A stretch of 64,000 nt of DNA. Source: Ectobius pallidus. Taxonomy: Eukaryota > Arthropoda > Insecta > Blattodea > Ectobiidae. Location: contig CAXKWD010000002.1 of NCBI GenBank assembly GCA_964059195.1, forward strand, positions 155,138,422 through 155,202,421, written 5' to 3'. Position 1 is the first letter of the stretch. Every line of letters starts with the position of its first letter. The notes under the pieces are model-generated. The model ran no database searches and had not been told where the DNA came from. It saw nothing but the letters and a program-made list of their open reading frames with translations. Positions 44,061 through 54,730 of the stretch are shown here, piece after piece. The translations under genes were made by a program, and so were the position numbers.

Positions 44061-45281
44061 TTCTTCTTCACCTTCCGATCTTCAATTGATCCAAGATGAG
44101 GTGATGAAAGTAATATAAATTTGTAGGTTATATTTTGTTCTGGCAGATGCAATATTACTATGCGGTTTTGTTATGTGATAGAGTTTAACACCAATGTAGT
44201 CATAGGCGTAGTAAATGCGTCTTGAAGTCTCCATGGAGTCGGAGGCACCCTACGCCCATCGACTTCGCTAGAAAGGTGCGTATTATTAACATGGACCCTT
44301 TCCTATTCTTAACCATCGTAAGATAAATTCTTATGAGTGTTTTATTGAAGTGAAACTTCTTTAGCGGCGGTAGGAGTAAATCGGGAACTTGTGTCACGCT
44401 CAAAAACCGTCACGAAATTAGTGTTACAGTGAAAACCGTCACGAAATTAGTAGAGTGTTTCGGAGCGGACTGCACAGAAAACAATCAACTCAATGATTAG
44501 GAGTAATGAAGGGGAGATTATAGAAAATATGCCGTATTTTCAAGATGCCATAACTCAGGTGTTAACAGTCAGATTTAGTTGAATTTTTTATGCTTTGCAT
44601 GTGCACTCTGTAGTTTAAAATAAGCAGAGAATGGTTGTTCTAGATATCACTGTTTGGTAGGAAAGAATTTTTAACACATAGGTGACAATTTAGTTTTACG
44701 GTTTCTTCCCTTGACATAGGTACGCTTTTTTCAATTTCTGTAGCTTAGATTTTTTTGAAACTTTGGTAACTTACTAACAATGGGTACTGCTATTTACCCT
44801 ACCTCAATCAGTCTAATATATACAATATTACTGCCTGAGAACTGCATAAAAACTTCACGACTACAAAAAAAGACTTTTTTTTTTTAAATAAAAATAGTTG
44901 TAAATTCTGTATATTCAAGACTTTCCCAAAAATTCTGGTAAGGGAGATTTGTCATCTATCCATAATGAATTCCTGCAAGTTTCATTATTTTAGCGTGAAT
45001 AGGTTTTTAGAAAATGGTACCTGAAGTACAAAAAATGTAATTTTACAGGAGAGCGAAAAGAAAATTACATGCATGTTCTAACCTTATGGTATTTTATCCA
45101 TCCAGGTCGCTCTGTTTGGATTAATAATAACGCAACATATACGACCTATATATCAAAATGTTAAAAAAACTATGCTCTATTACATGAGCCAAAGAAAAAA
45201 AATCGATTTTTTTGACATTGGTAACTACCATCTCCCCTGAAAGGAATTTTTTTAGACCTAGTACGAGGACCTGCAAATGGT
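44061..45281. other. Unassigned AT-rich region
   Basis: Contains two direct copies of AAAACCGTCACGAAATTAGT at about 44402 and 44433. No credible gene; long leucine-rich or similar ORFs here are repeat shadows. Confidence 0.45.
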
Positions 45282-45330
45282 AACAGTAGTGATAGCTGTA
45301 GTAGTGGTAGCAGTAGTAGTAGTAGTAGAT

Positions 45331-45390
<60 letters not shown>

Positions 45391-45415
45391 ATAATAACAA
45401 TAATAATAATACTTA
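45282..45415. repeat. (GTA)n / (AAT)n microsatellite
   Basis: GTAGTAGTA with GTG, GCA and GAT interruptions, changing to AATAATAAT near 45390. The next bases (45416-45480, with CGGAGGTTCATTACCGCG) resemble a dispersed-repeat end also seen, diverged, at about 60220-60300. Confidence 0.9.
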
Positions 45416-45489
45416 CTAGCTGAATGGCAATAGACATTTCCTAAGCAATCTAAGATATATTATCTATTTTATGGAACTCGGAGGTTCAT

Positions 45490-46325
45490 TACCGCGCTTA
45501 AAAATCCAAACAATAAAAAGTCAAAGATGCAAAATTTAAAAAAATCAGAATTCCAAAATTACAAAATCAAAGATTTAAAATTCAAAAGTCAAAAAACTCC
45601 AAAATTTAAAAAATAAAAAATAGAAATTAAAAATCCAAATATCCAAAATTTAAATAATTAAAAATCCAAAATTTAGAAATAAAAAAATTAAAAACTAAAA
45701 ATTAATAATTCGAAAATCCAAAATTGAAAAATCTAAAATTCCAGAATTAAAAAAAGAAAATACAATATTAAAAAAAAAACAAAAAATAAAAAAATTGAAG
45801 GAATCAAAATTTAAAAATTCAAAATTAAAAAATGCAAAGAACCAAAATTTAAAAATCAAAAAATCCAAAATTTAAAACATCAAAAAATTAAAAATTAAAA
45901 AATCGTAAATTAAAAATTAAAAACCCTAAAAGTCCAAAAAATTCAATAAAATTAAATTAAAAAATTCAAAAAATAAAAATTTCAAGTTCCTAAATTTAAA
46001 AACTCCAAAATAAAAATAAAAACTCCAAAATTAGTAAATTCAAAGATCCAAAATGTAAAAAACCAAAATAAAAAAATCCAAAATTAAAAATCCATATTTT
46101 CAAAATTTAAATTTAAAATATCCAAAAATCTAAAATTTAAAAAATGAAAAATAAAAAAAATTAAGATCGAAAATTAAAAAAAATCCAAAATCCAAAATTC
46201 AAAAATCCAAAATTCAAAAATCCAAAACCCAAAATTAAAAAATTCCAAAAGCCCATTATTAAAAAGTCCAATAATGCAAAATTGAAAAAATCCAATAATC
46301 AGAAAAAATTGAGAAAATAAAAATT
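45490..46325. repeat. A-rich, nearly G-free degenerate tandem array
   Basis: About 830 bp of variants of AAAATCCAAAATTTAAAAAT. The top strand is almost devoid of G. Unit length is irregular (roughly 9-20 bases), so it looks like slippage-grown sequence. No coding potential. Confidence 0.85.
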
Positions 46326-46766
46326 AATACAAGTTTCATTTCGGTCGCGTGGCGTTCCACGCACACTTTATTTTCTATGTTTCAGAAGTTGGAGACTCAA
46401 GATTATGAGCTAAATTCATTTTATGAGTTGAAGATTTTCAAGATTATGAGTGAAATTAATTTGGAAAAAAATTTAATACAACCAAAGTGATACAAATGTA
46501 TTCGTTTTTAAAGTTATTTCATAACTGGATTTTAAAAAAATGATATACGTTTGACAAAGTACAGTTTTCCCTAACCTATCCAATTCTTAATTCCTAGGAT
46601 GAGGGACTGTGAAATAAAAAATACATCTCAGGTGTTTAGAATTTTATTCACCTTATTACAATCATACTGGGATTTCATCCACAGCGTAATCACAATAACA
46701 TTTTGCAATGCACAGTTCATATTAGGTTCATTATGAAAAAGACATTTGGTTTCACAGCCTCTTTTT
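46326..46766. other. Intergenic
   Basis: A CAAGATTATGAG word occurs twice (about 46398 and 46440). Otherwise nothing recognised. Confidence 0.45.
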
Positions 46767-47390
46767 TCCAGTATATAGGTAGCGAAAAAAGGGTCCACCT
46801 TGCATTAATTAGGGTAAAAGTTTTTCTTTTTTACGCGTTTTGGTAAAGTAAGAGTAGTGTAAATCTAAATTTTCGACCTCGAAAGCCCTAGAGATAACTT
46901 TCTGTGAGCAATAGACCACGACATTTTCGCACTTTTTTCAGTTGATCGGAAAAATCTCCTAGATATCTACTCGTCGCAAACATTTGTCTATCACCATTCG
47001 AAAGATCATAAAATTTCCTGCAAAATTCACTGGTAAAACTTTAATTTACATGTAGTATTACAGGTACTATAGTACTTGGAATTTTTAAAAAAATTAAAAG
47101 GCATGTATTGGCCCATTTTATCCATTTATGGCGGTTTATGTAGTCCATTATGCGTTTTAATTATGACTGACCATTCATTATGTATATGTACATGTATTAC
47201 GAGGTTACCTCGGAGGGGGTCAAATTCGATGAACATAAATTTACGACCAGATAACATAGAAAGTTTAAAATCCGTTTATAATTACGTAACTTAGGTGTAA
47301 TTTGTTTTAAATTCCTTTTTTTATGCGAGGTCTACTGTTCACAGTAGCATACCGACCGTGTAGGGTAAATAAATCACAGAATTGCTTAAT
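46767..47390 (+). repeat. V-family long repeat copy V3
   Basis: Forward copy of V2, starting inside the terminal word (CCAGTATATAGG) and running through the TIR and the gene-proximal segment (GAGGTCTACTGTTCACAGTA). It lacks the LINE found in V2, giving its empty site at about 47200. No nuclease gene follows, so this is an orphan end. Confidence 0.8.
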
Positions 47391-47859
47391 TATAATGCTT
47401 AATTGTATTGCCACTTTGTGATTTTGGACAATGGAATGAGGGCGATGATCCTCGAAAAGAATCACGAACGTTTCTCACAATTTTGTACAAGAAAAAAATA
47501 ATTAAACTGTATTCTAAATGTATGCGATGTAATCCTTTGTCAGTGAGGACATGTCCTACCGACATCACCCTGATGCCTGTCACATATTCATGATTCATCA
47601 AGTATTATGCGTACGATGTGGTTAAAATTATCTTTTTTGATAGAAGTCACGAGTTTTAGAAATAAAGAGTTCATGTATGGTAAATAATAAGATCATTCCT
47701 ACAAGAACAAAACCGAGACCGAGACCAAGACTGAGACCGAGACCAAGACCGAGACCGAGACCACTAGTTTTAGCAAAGTAAAACTTAATAAATAATTGAT
47801 GTGTGTCAAATATAGTTAGTTGCTTTTCATCCTTGAAGCTGTAATTGTGAGGTAACGAA
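47391..47859. other. Intergenic with a GAGACC hexamer array
   Basis: (GAGACC/GAGACCAA)n at about 47705-47762. On the reverse strand this gives a spurious GLGLGL peptide. Confidence 0.6.
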
Positions 47860-48210
47860 ATGAGTGACGAGAACACTTCTGATCAAAGTAATGATGTTGT
47901 ATGCTCTCAATCGAAACTGTCAAGCAGTAAATATGGTGATTTTTTCGAGTTATTTGATGGAAGTGAGCAACCTTATGGTATGTGCAAACTTTGCGAAAGG
48001 TCAAAGCATAAGAAAAATGAAATAAAAATGAAAGATCATAATGCTAAAGGTCTGAAGAAGCATCTTCTGATGGTACATAAACTTCTCCCAGGAGTAAAAG
48101 ATAAACATATATCGTCAGATAATGCGAAACATGTTAAATCTATACGGAATAAATATTTAGCGCTAAAAAATCCAATCTTGAGACCAAACAAGAAATTAGT
48201 GATATTATAA
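47860..48210 (+). CDS. BED-type zinc-finger protein fragment
   Basis: 116 codons. Residues about 42-73 form a BED-like finger: CKLCERSKHKKNE, then GLKKHLLMVH (C-x2-C ... H-x5-H order). BED fingers are the DNA-binding N-termini of hAT transposases and of host ZBED genes derived from them. No transposase catalytic part follows; from about 48182 the sequence belongs to the DUF8207-like gene in another frame. Probably a transposon-derived fragment; an exapted finger gene cannot be excluded. Confidence 0.55.
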   Translation: MSDENTSDQSNDVVCSQSKLSSSKYGDFFELFDGSEQPYGMCKLCERSKHKKNEIKMKDHNAKGLKKHLLMVHKLLPGVKDKHISSDNAKHVKSIRNKYLALKNPILRPNKKLVIL

Positions 48211-48860
48211 ATCCGATAACTCTCCCCTTGGAAGAGCTCGTGAACATCGGTAAACATGAATCTGAAGAATCGGAAATGGAATACGAATCGCTTCAGTCCT
48301 CTGATCAAACTCTACAAAAGCATTATAAATACATGTTAGAAAATGTCTACGGACGTGTGTCAGCGCCTTACGTCCAGAAACTTGTTCGGCATAGACCTAA
48401 AAATGATGATGATATTTACGCCGTGAATTGGGATCCTAATAGGCAGATATTCAGCATTGGTAAATCCACAGTCACCATTAAAACGATAACCTCTATATTG
48501 GTAACAAGAGATATATCTTCAGGCCAAACAAGAAATTGGTGAAATTATAAATCCGATAACTCTCACCTTGGAAGAGCTCGTGAACATCAGTAGACATGAA
48601 TCTGAAGAGTCGGAAAAGGAATACGAATCGCTTCAGTCCTGATCAAACTCTACAGAAGTATTATAAATAAATGTTAGAAAATGTCAGCACCTTACGTCCA
48701 GAAACTTGTTCAGCATAGACCGAGAAATGTTGATAATATTTACTGCGTGAATGGGATCCTGATATGCAGGTATTCAGCATTGGTAAATTCCCAGTCACAA
48801 TTAAAAAACGATAACCCCTATATTGGTAACAAGAGATATATCGTTTGTCCTGGGTTACTT
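48182..48860 (+). repeat. Tandem duplication, period about 340 bp
   Basis: Two units (48182-48521 and 48522-48860) share the words CCAAACAAGAAATT, AAATCCGATAACTCTC and AAACTTGTTC, with scattered changes and small indels. It duplicates part of the DUF8207-like gene. Confidence 0.9.
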
Positions 48861-49330
48861 TAACTATTAACGAAAAGTAATCCTAATAAACATTTATACG
48901 ACTGATATGACTTAACCACGTATAAGGAGATTTTGGAGAAGACTAACGCGCACAAAGAAGATTATGACGAAAGTGAAAAAATACATAGAGTCAATACTCA
49001 AAAATATCATGTCATAGAAAAATTATTTCTGGAAGAGGAGAACGAAAAAGAAGAACAACAACGTTCAGACTCTTTTCCTGAAGAACAAGAACAAGATGAA
49101 AAAGAAGAGGAACAATATGTAGACTCTTCCAACGAGGCCTCGTCGCACCGTAGAGGGATGTTGAAAGAAGTACATGCGAATCGTAAAAATGATTAAATAT
49201 ACTGGGACGACCCGAATGACATCACTGATAGATTGCGGCTTCTCATGTCCTCGTCTGTGGCAGGGAATAAATCTCATCACAACGAGATACAAGAAATCAT
49301 ATCCGAATTGAGGGAGAGAAAATCATAGCA
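48228..49330 (+). pseudogene. DUF8207-like gene relic (Polinton/adintovirus-associated family)
   Basis: In the first unit: LENVYGRVSAPYVQKL, then DIYAVNWDPNRQIFSIGKS; the second, duplicated unit is frame-broken. After it come EKTNAHKEDYDESEKI (about 48935), an acidic Glu-rich stretch, and YWDDPNDITDRLRLL (about 49200) with ISELRER before a stop at about 49327. I know this order from an uncharacterised arthropod family (DUF8207) that recurs near Polinton-like genes; this is from memory. Function unknown. Stops and frameshifts make this copy a relic. Confidence 0.6.
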
Positions 49331-49895
49331 TGAATGCGACTACGTAAGAGTTTCAAAATATAGGAAAATATTTAATAAAGGATACTTACCGTTGGGGACT
49401 ACGGAGATTTTCAAGATACAGAAGATCCAATTGACATTTCCTTGCTGCGGATTTGGAGGGTACCAGCATTGGAGGTGCTTTTTATGCCGAAGAACTCCAG
49501 AAAACTAAGTTTTTAGACTGTAATTTAATTTAAAAAGTGTTAAAACGACGTGGGAATCAGGTTTACGTACGATGGTTAGGATTTCCAAGCTCTAAAAATT
49601 CATGGGTTAATACTAAAGATATTTTATGACTGGGACTTGTACATGTGAAAAATGAAAAACATATTCATTTGTGTAACATGTATCCCACATAACCCAGCTA
49701 TATTTACAATATTTACAATATTATTCACACATCATATTTATTAAAACTTCGTGTGATAACATATTATCATTTTATTCCCTCACACATCACACATATATTG
49801 TTCTTTACCATAATATCATTTTTAAATAATGCTTCACACACCATATACATAAATATAAAATTTTTACACACACCATATACACAAATATACATTTT
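49331..49895. other. Spacer between convergent relics
   Basis: AT-rich; two imperfect copies of a CACACACCATATACAYAAATATA unit at about 49825-49890. No gene. Confidence 0.5.
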
Positions 49896-50875
49896 TTACA
49901 ATTTACATTTTTTAGTGGGAGGTTGGTCATCATCATCCCTGATTTGGTAGTGTCCGTGAGCGAGAGTGCCCACGCAAATTTCTAAAATATGACGCTTATC
50001 GTAGTTTCCAGATAAAGTTAATTTATTCATACAAATTGAAAATACACTATGTTTATATGATCTGATGGATCTGTTTACCGAGAATGTTGATTGTCCGCTC
50101 TGGAGACAGCCGACATAATCATCAAAGTTGACATCTTTGTCAATGACGTTTTTCTTAACGCCTTTCAATTTCTTGATTACCATATAATTAAATTTTATGG
50201 CGTACATTTTCGCTCGCAGACCTACGAACGCCTTTTTCGAGTTACCACCTCCTTCATCCTTGAATTTTCCGACCACCGCTTTGTTTTCGATTGAATACAA
50301 GGCTGCTTGGATGGGTAGACGCTAGGATCAAGCTCATCGCAGAAATGCATCATATCACGGAAGAGGTCATCCGTTTCAATTTTATAGACAAAACTGTCAG
50401 TGTCCATGTAGCATAATCCCATTCCTTCTTTATAATAATTTCTCATTGTGTCATAATGGAATTCATAATCCTATTCTTAGAAATTTGCAAAATAGACATG
50501 CCAACATAGATGGCTTTATCGAACACCAAGCTAGTTTTAGCAACATGGACACCAACCACGTTTTCGCTATAAATTGTTCTGTCCAGAAAGTTACTTATGG
50601 TTACGAGCTTTCGAATTTCCTTCTCATTTGATAGAAGCCAAAAATTTATACTTTTCCTCACATTTTCCATAGCTTTCCAAAAACGGCGTTATTCATTAAT
50701 TTAAAAAGTCTTTCTCAAAGTTGTTGGCTGCACCCTACGCCTGGCCATGTTATAGTCAATGTAGGGTTTCAACCAGCAGCTTTGTTGCAATTCAAACCCT
50801 CTAAGAATCTCTGCCGGATTAGACGAAATTCCGCCTGCAATTTTAAAGAAAGTGGGACCTCGTTCGCCTGTTAAA
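49896..50875 (-). pseudogene. Type-B DNA polymerase remnant (Polinton/adintovirus-like)
   Basis: Reverse strand, palm to C-terminus: a WLKPYIDYN segment (about 50770-50740), then a broken NNAVFGK motif region and MENVRKSINF (50670), VGVHVAKTSLVF, then the catalytic GLCYMDTDSFVYKI (YxDTDS at about 50395-50410) and finally AVVGKFKDEGGG with FVGLRAKMYAIKF, KGVKKNVIDKD (50290-50090). The protein-primed polymerase B of Polintons and related viruses has these blocks in this order. The frame is broken at least three times (about 50690, 50440, 50290). Exonuclease and N-terminal parts not recognised. Confidence 0.8.
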
Positions 50876-51324
50876 GCTGATCTTCACTGAACTTCCCAAA
50901 CGTTGGTGGTAGAATAACGCTGCACCCAATCATTAAATCTATAACGATTTTTCTTCCTTTACCGAAATCGCAAGTCCACTTTGCTGTTCGCTCAACGGCT
51001 TGGTACAATTCACATCGGGAATGTTTACAACTGAATAACGTTGTAGATTGGATACTATAGGCGTATTCTTATTCTTGTTTTCCTCTGATTGAAACTTTGT
51101 ACTTGGTAAATCTGCTTGTGAAGTTTATATGGTAGAGGTCTGCAGCGTATCCCACAAGTTTTGCGTTGTAATATCCATTGTAGCAGCATCAGCAGCTGTA
51201 GTAGATTTAGATAAACTTTTACGACCACGCTTTAATGTTGACATCTCGGAGGCTTGACGATCAGTAAACTATGCATACATGCAGCGTAGATATTATATAC
51301 TGTTCATCTTCCCTCACCTTTCCC
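50876..51324 (-). other. Spacer between BIR gene and polymerase relic
   Basis: Reverse-strand reading from an ATG at 51243 gives about 39 codons with a basic, Ser/Thr-rich start (RGRKSLSKST) and then breaks. Possibly the start of the polymerase or a small accessory protein; not recognised. Confidence 0.35.
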
Positions 51325-51699
51325 TCACTCTTGGTGTATACAATCATGTTCATCAGGAACGTAAGTATATTGCGACATTTCACCATTGCCACAAACATCC
51401 CGGCCGATGTTGATGCGGACCTCACCTTTTGTTTTATTTATAAACTTGCAGTAGGGGGACCAATATTTATGTTCATTTGCTGGATCGTCCGTTTTTTCCC
51501 ATTGTCCTATTTTCGTATGACAGTACGCGCACTTGGCTACATCCTTGTATCCAATATCGTAGAATCCAGCTTTGCTCAATTTGTCCAAGTCCATAAACGG
51601 TAATGGCCAATCTTTAAAAGTTTTACTTCGATCAGATTGTTTAGTCCTATCAAGCGTCGACTCATAATACAGAGCTATCCTGCGCGTTATGCTTCTCAC
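51325..51699 (-). CDS. Single-BIR (IAP-like) protein
   Basis: 124 codons, open from 51699. Residues about 24-86 form a BIR domain with a canonical C-x2-C-x16-H-x6-C zinc set (KCAYCHTKIGQW through EHKYWSPYC), preceded by TFKDWPLPF and AGFYDIGYKDV. BIR proteins bind caspases or IAP antagonists, or act in other ubiquitin-linked roles. No second BIR and no RING are visible; the C-terminal 35 residues are unremarkable. It is read in the same direction as the polymerase relic, which suggests cargo of the same element. The open frame may mean a recent relic or retained function. Confidence 0.78.
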   Translation of the reverse strand: MRSITRRIALYYESTLDRTKQSDRSKTFKDWPLPFMDLDKLSKAGFYDIGYKDVAKCAYCHTKIGQWEKTDDPANEHKYWSPYCKFINKTKGEVRINIGRDVCGNGEMSQYTYVPDEHDCIHQE

Positions 51700-51736
51700 T
51701 TACGAATGATCTTGAAACAAGATTGAACCTGACCCG

Positions 51737-51946
51737 CACGTGCCCTGTATGACCTTGAAACAAATTTGAACAAGTCTGTAGTGATGACGTCATACATAAA
51801 GAATTTGCTGATTCAGCTGTAATGTGAGACGCACTTCCGGTCACGTGCCGTGTATGACCTTGAAACAAATTTGAACAAGTCCGTAGTGATGACGTCATAC
51901 ATAAAGAATTTGCTGATTGAACTGTAATGTGAGACGCACTTCCTTC
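51737..51946. repeat. 105-bp tandem duplication with CRE palindromes
   Basis: Two near-identical units (51737-51841 and 51842-51946). Each begins CACGTGCC and includes GTGATGACGTCATAC and TGAGACGCACTTCC. Confidence 0.9.
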
Positions 51947-52149
51947 GAGGTGTTGCGAAATCACCTTCGCTTGTTCTGGTGTACGTGACAAAACATGGGA
52001 ACAAAACTGATGACGTATTATAATATGAGATGTATGGCTGATACACTTCCGGACGCGTCTGTAATACTTCCTTGCAAAAACGGCATAAAGTTGAAATCAG
52101 CCATATTGACTCATGACTCGTCAATATGGATAAACTAAATAAGCATCCC

Positions 52150-52900
52150 ACCTGTCACGTGACCCATCCCACCGTTGAGGTAGGTCGTATGCCCCTCCAC
52201 CTTTCCATCCATGACGTAAGCTATGTCGCCATCTTGAATTTTCAAATTCCCCACCTTCCGCCATTTGCAATTTCATATCGTGCGCATTCAACCATTTTCC
52301 ATTTTAAAATTTCCTGCCTACTACCAATATACAATTTTTAAGTTTCCCACCATTTTGAATTTTGAATATATATCCTGACTTCTACTAATATCCAATTTCC
52401 AAATTTTCCACCATTTTAAATTTTCAAATCACCCGCCTTCTAGCAATATACAATTTCCAAATTTTCCACCATTTTGAATTTTCAAATCACCCGCCTTCTA
52501 CCAATATACAATTTTCAAATGTCCCTCCTTCCGGCATTTGAAATAGGAACCGGAAACGCAACCATTTTGATTTTGTAATATACAATTGTCAAATTTACCG
52601 CCATTGTAAATTTCAAAATTTTGAATTTCGCGCTTGGTCAGCCATTTGAAATTGGAACTGGAAGCGACGCCATTTTGAATCACGTTATGTCATAGCCACG
52701 CCCACCATTGACGTAAGTCATGATGTCATAGCCGCGCCCTCCTTCCCCTCCAGGGCCTCCTGTCACGTGATCCGTGACGTCATAGCAGCGCCTCCCTCCC
52801 CTCCGCTTACGTCATCACTTCCCCTCTAGCGCCTCCTGTCAATTCAGCCAATCAGAATGCGGACCCACCGGACCCACCTGTCACGTGACCGGCATCTGAT
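52150..52900. promoter_or_regulatory. CRE/E-box-rich, partly tandem region
   Basis: CTGTCACGTGA recurs at about 52151, 52759 and 52881. GACGTCA/GACGTAA sites occur at about 52214, 52706, 52776 and 52808. CAGCCAATCAGAATG (CCAAT box) is at 52846. In between (52370-52560) there are about 59-bp tandem units with CACCCGCCTTCTAGCAATAT. Such a cluster beside virus-like genes may be a promoter or enhancer; that role is inferred. Confidence 0.45.
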
Positions 52901-53346
52901 TATTCTCCAGTTATGATGTCATTAAACTCAGAAGTAATATTCCGCCAGAGGCTTCTCACACTTTGCAATAGATGAACTGATTGGGAATATTACCGAGAGA
53001 TCTTACAAGAAAGGGGTAAACGGTAGAACAGGCCGCGCAAGAGTCTCCCACTCCAACCCGCCTGGAAAGTAGGGGTTTTGGGTGGGTACGCGAGAATAGG
53101 TTTTTATAATTTTGAGATATTTTGTTAGTTATGAAAAGAGTCGTGTTGGTACAAGGGAATTTTCCTGCATCAAATAAGCCATGTTTTAAGTTATAATACG
53201 GCGTTTTTTATAATTGCGAAATACTATGTATGGTGCAAGGGTATTTTTTATTATGAAATATTTATTATTTGGTTTTTATAATTGTAAAATTTTCTGTTGA
53301 CATATATACGGCGTTTTTTATAATTGTAAAAGATGTTTGGTGTAAG
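52901..53346. other. Intergenic
   Basis: A short GC-rich box CCCGCCTGGAAAG at about 53059 has a reverse counterpart at the window end (about 63975-64000). Three GGCGTTTTTTATAATTG repeats occur at about 53201 and 53310, with a partial one between. Confidence 0.45.
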
Positions 53347-53360
53347 GATATTCTTTTGTT

Positions 53361-53803
53361 CTTCTTCTTCTTCAATCCCATTTGCCTTTTCAGGCGTCGG
53401 GGTAACCTCGTTCAATCCATCTCCTCCATTTAGACCTATCTTCGCTTATCCTTTTCATTTCCATCACTGTCTTTCCATGTTTCTGCCCAATCCTTTCGAT
53501 TCTGTCCTCCCAAGTAATACGGGGTCTGCCTCGTCCAGATCTTCCTCCCACTCGCATTTCAAAAACTTGTTTTGCTTTCCTTTCTTCTCCCATCCTTCTA
53601 ACATGTCCATACCATTTTAGCTGACGTTCTTCTACTAAGCTAACAATTGTTTTCTTGTGTCCAACCTCATCTCTAATTCTTTCATTTCGCAATCTGTCTC
53701 TTCTAGTTTTCCCTGCTATTCTTCTCATACACTTCATTTCTATGGCCGTGATTTTGCTCAAATGTTTGTCCTGTAACGCCAAACTTTCCATTCCATATAA
53801 GGT
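53361..53803 (-). mobile_element. LINE 3' fragment (C-terminal protein end)
   Basis: Flanked by the 14-bp duplication GATATTCTTTTGTT at 53347-53360 and 53804-53817. The reverse-strand ORF 53791-53390 covers a LINE C-terminus (ITAIEMKCMRRIAG, RQLKWYGHVRRM, RGRPRITWEDRI) and a GAA-type microsatellite tail. Related to, but distinct from, the fragment at 42039-42415. Confidence 0.9.
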
Positions 53804-53939
53804 GATATTCTTTTGTTGTGAAATATTATTACCGGCGCTGAGCAGCGGCCGGCGGGTGGCTAGGAGACATGCTAGGAGCGGCCGGTGGGATAGGGGAAGC
53901 GGCTAGGCGAATATCGAGTGGAAGGGGCCTGTATTAACA

Positions 53940-54730
53940 TTATGCTCAAGAAAGAATAACATGAAAATCAGTCTCAAAACATCTTGAAGAATTACAAAAC
54001 TCTCTACAATGCAATATTTGAAGCCATAATCTCGTACGCCGCAAATGCATGGGCACCCCATATCAATTCTAACCATATATGAAAGCTCACATCTGCACAG
54101 AGACACTCACTAATACGCACCTCTAAGGCATACGCCACTGCTTCAAGCGACGCCCTCCAAGTACTAGCCGGGAGCCTTCCCGTTGATCTACTCCATAAGG
54201 AAAGAATACCGAGGTACAAAACGAGGAAATTAATACCCTTCACTATAGGTAACCTTCAAGTTGGACAAAACGAATATGTCCATCTGGAAAAATCGCAAAT
54301 ATACGAACAAATTCACAATGCAGCTATACACCTATGGTAACAAAGATGGGCAGTATCCCAGCAAGGACACATCACAAGGGACTTTTTCCCCAACATACAC
54401 ATGAGACTCAAAATGCACTGGATTAAACTTCATCAATTCGTCACCCAACTTTTCACTGGCCATGGCAACTTTGCCGCCAACTTAGCACGTTTCAATCTTG
54501 CCGACCATAACTTATGCATCTGTGAAGACTGCGAAGCTGATACCATGTATCACATGCTTTACACTTGTCCTCGGTACCGCGAAGCCAGACTCCTCCTTCT
54601 AGAAGCTGCCTTGGCAGACGAGGTAGCCTGGGCCCCTGACTTACAGTTCTGGACTCAGAAACACACCTTCCCTGTGTTCAAAAATTTCGCCAAGACAGCG
54701 CTACTCCAAAAAGAACAGTATAATGAATAA
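53940..54730 (+). pseudogene. LINE ORF2 C-terminus (R1/I-like)
   Basis: Forward-strand remnant. A broken N-terminal part (about 53990-54260) includes LQVLAGSLPVDLL-like residues, then the open stretch 54401-54730 (MHWIKLHQFVTQLFTGHG) ends with the zinc region CICEDCEADTMYHMLYTC. This is the typical end of I/R1-group ORF2, also seen at 9275-9796. The 3' region up to about 55140 is probably its 3' UTR; no poly(A) was located. Confidence 0.85.

Noticed and set aside
45170..45400. Poly-leucine ORF on the reverse strand
   Set aside because: Pure translation of the GTA microsatellite.
53333..53620. Forward ORF of 95 codons rich in Ser and Phe
   Set aside because: Antisense of the LINE C-terminal reading with a clear family match on the other strand.
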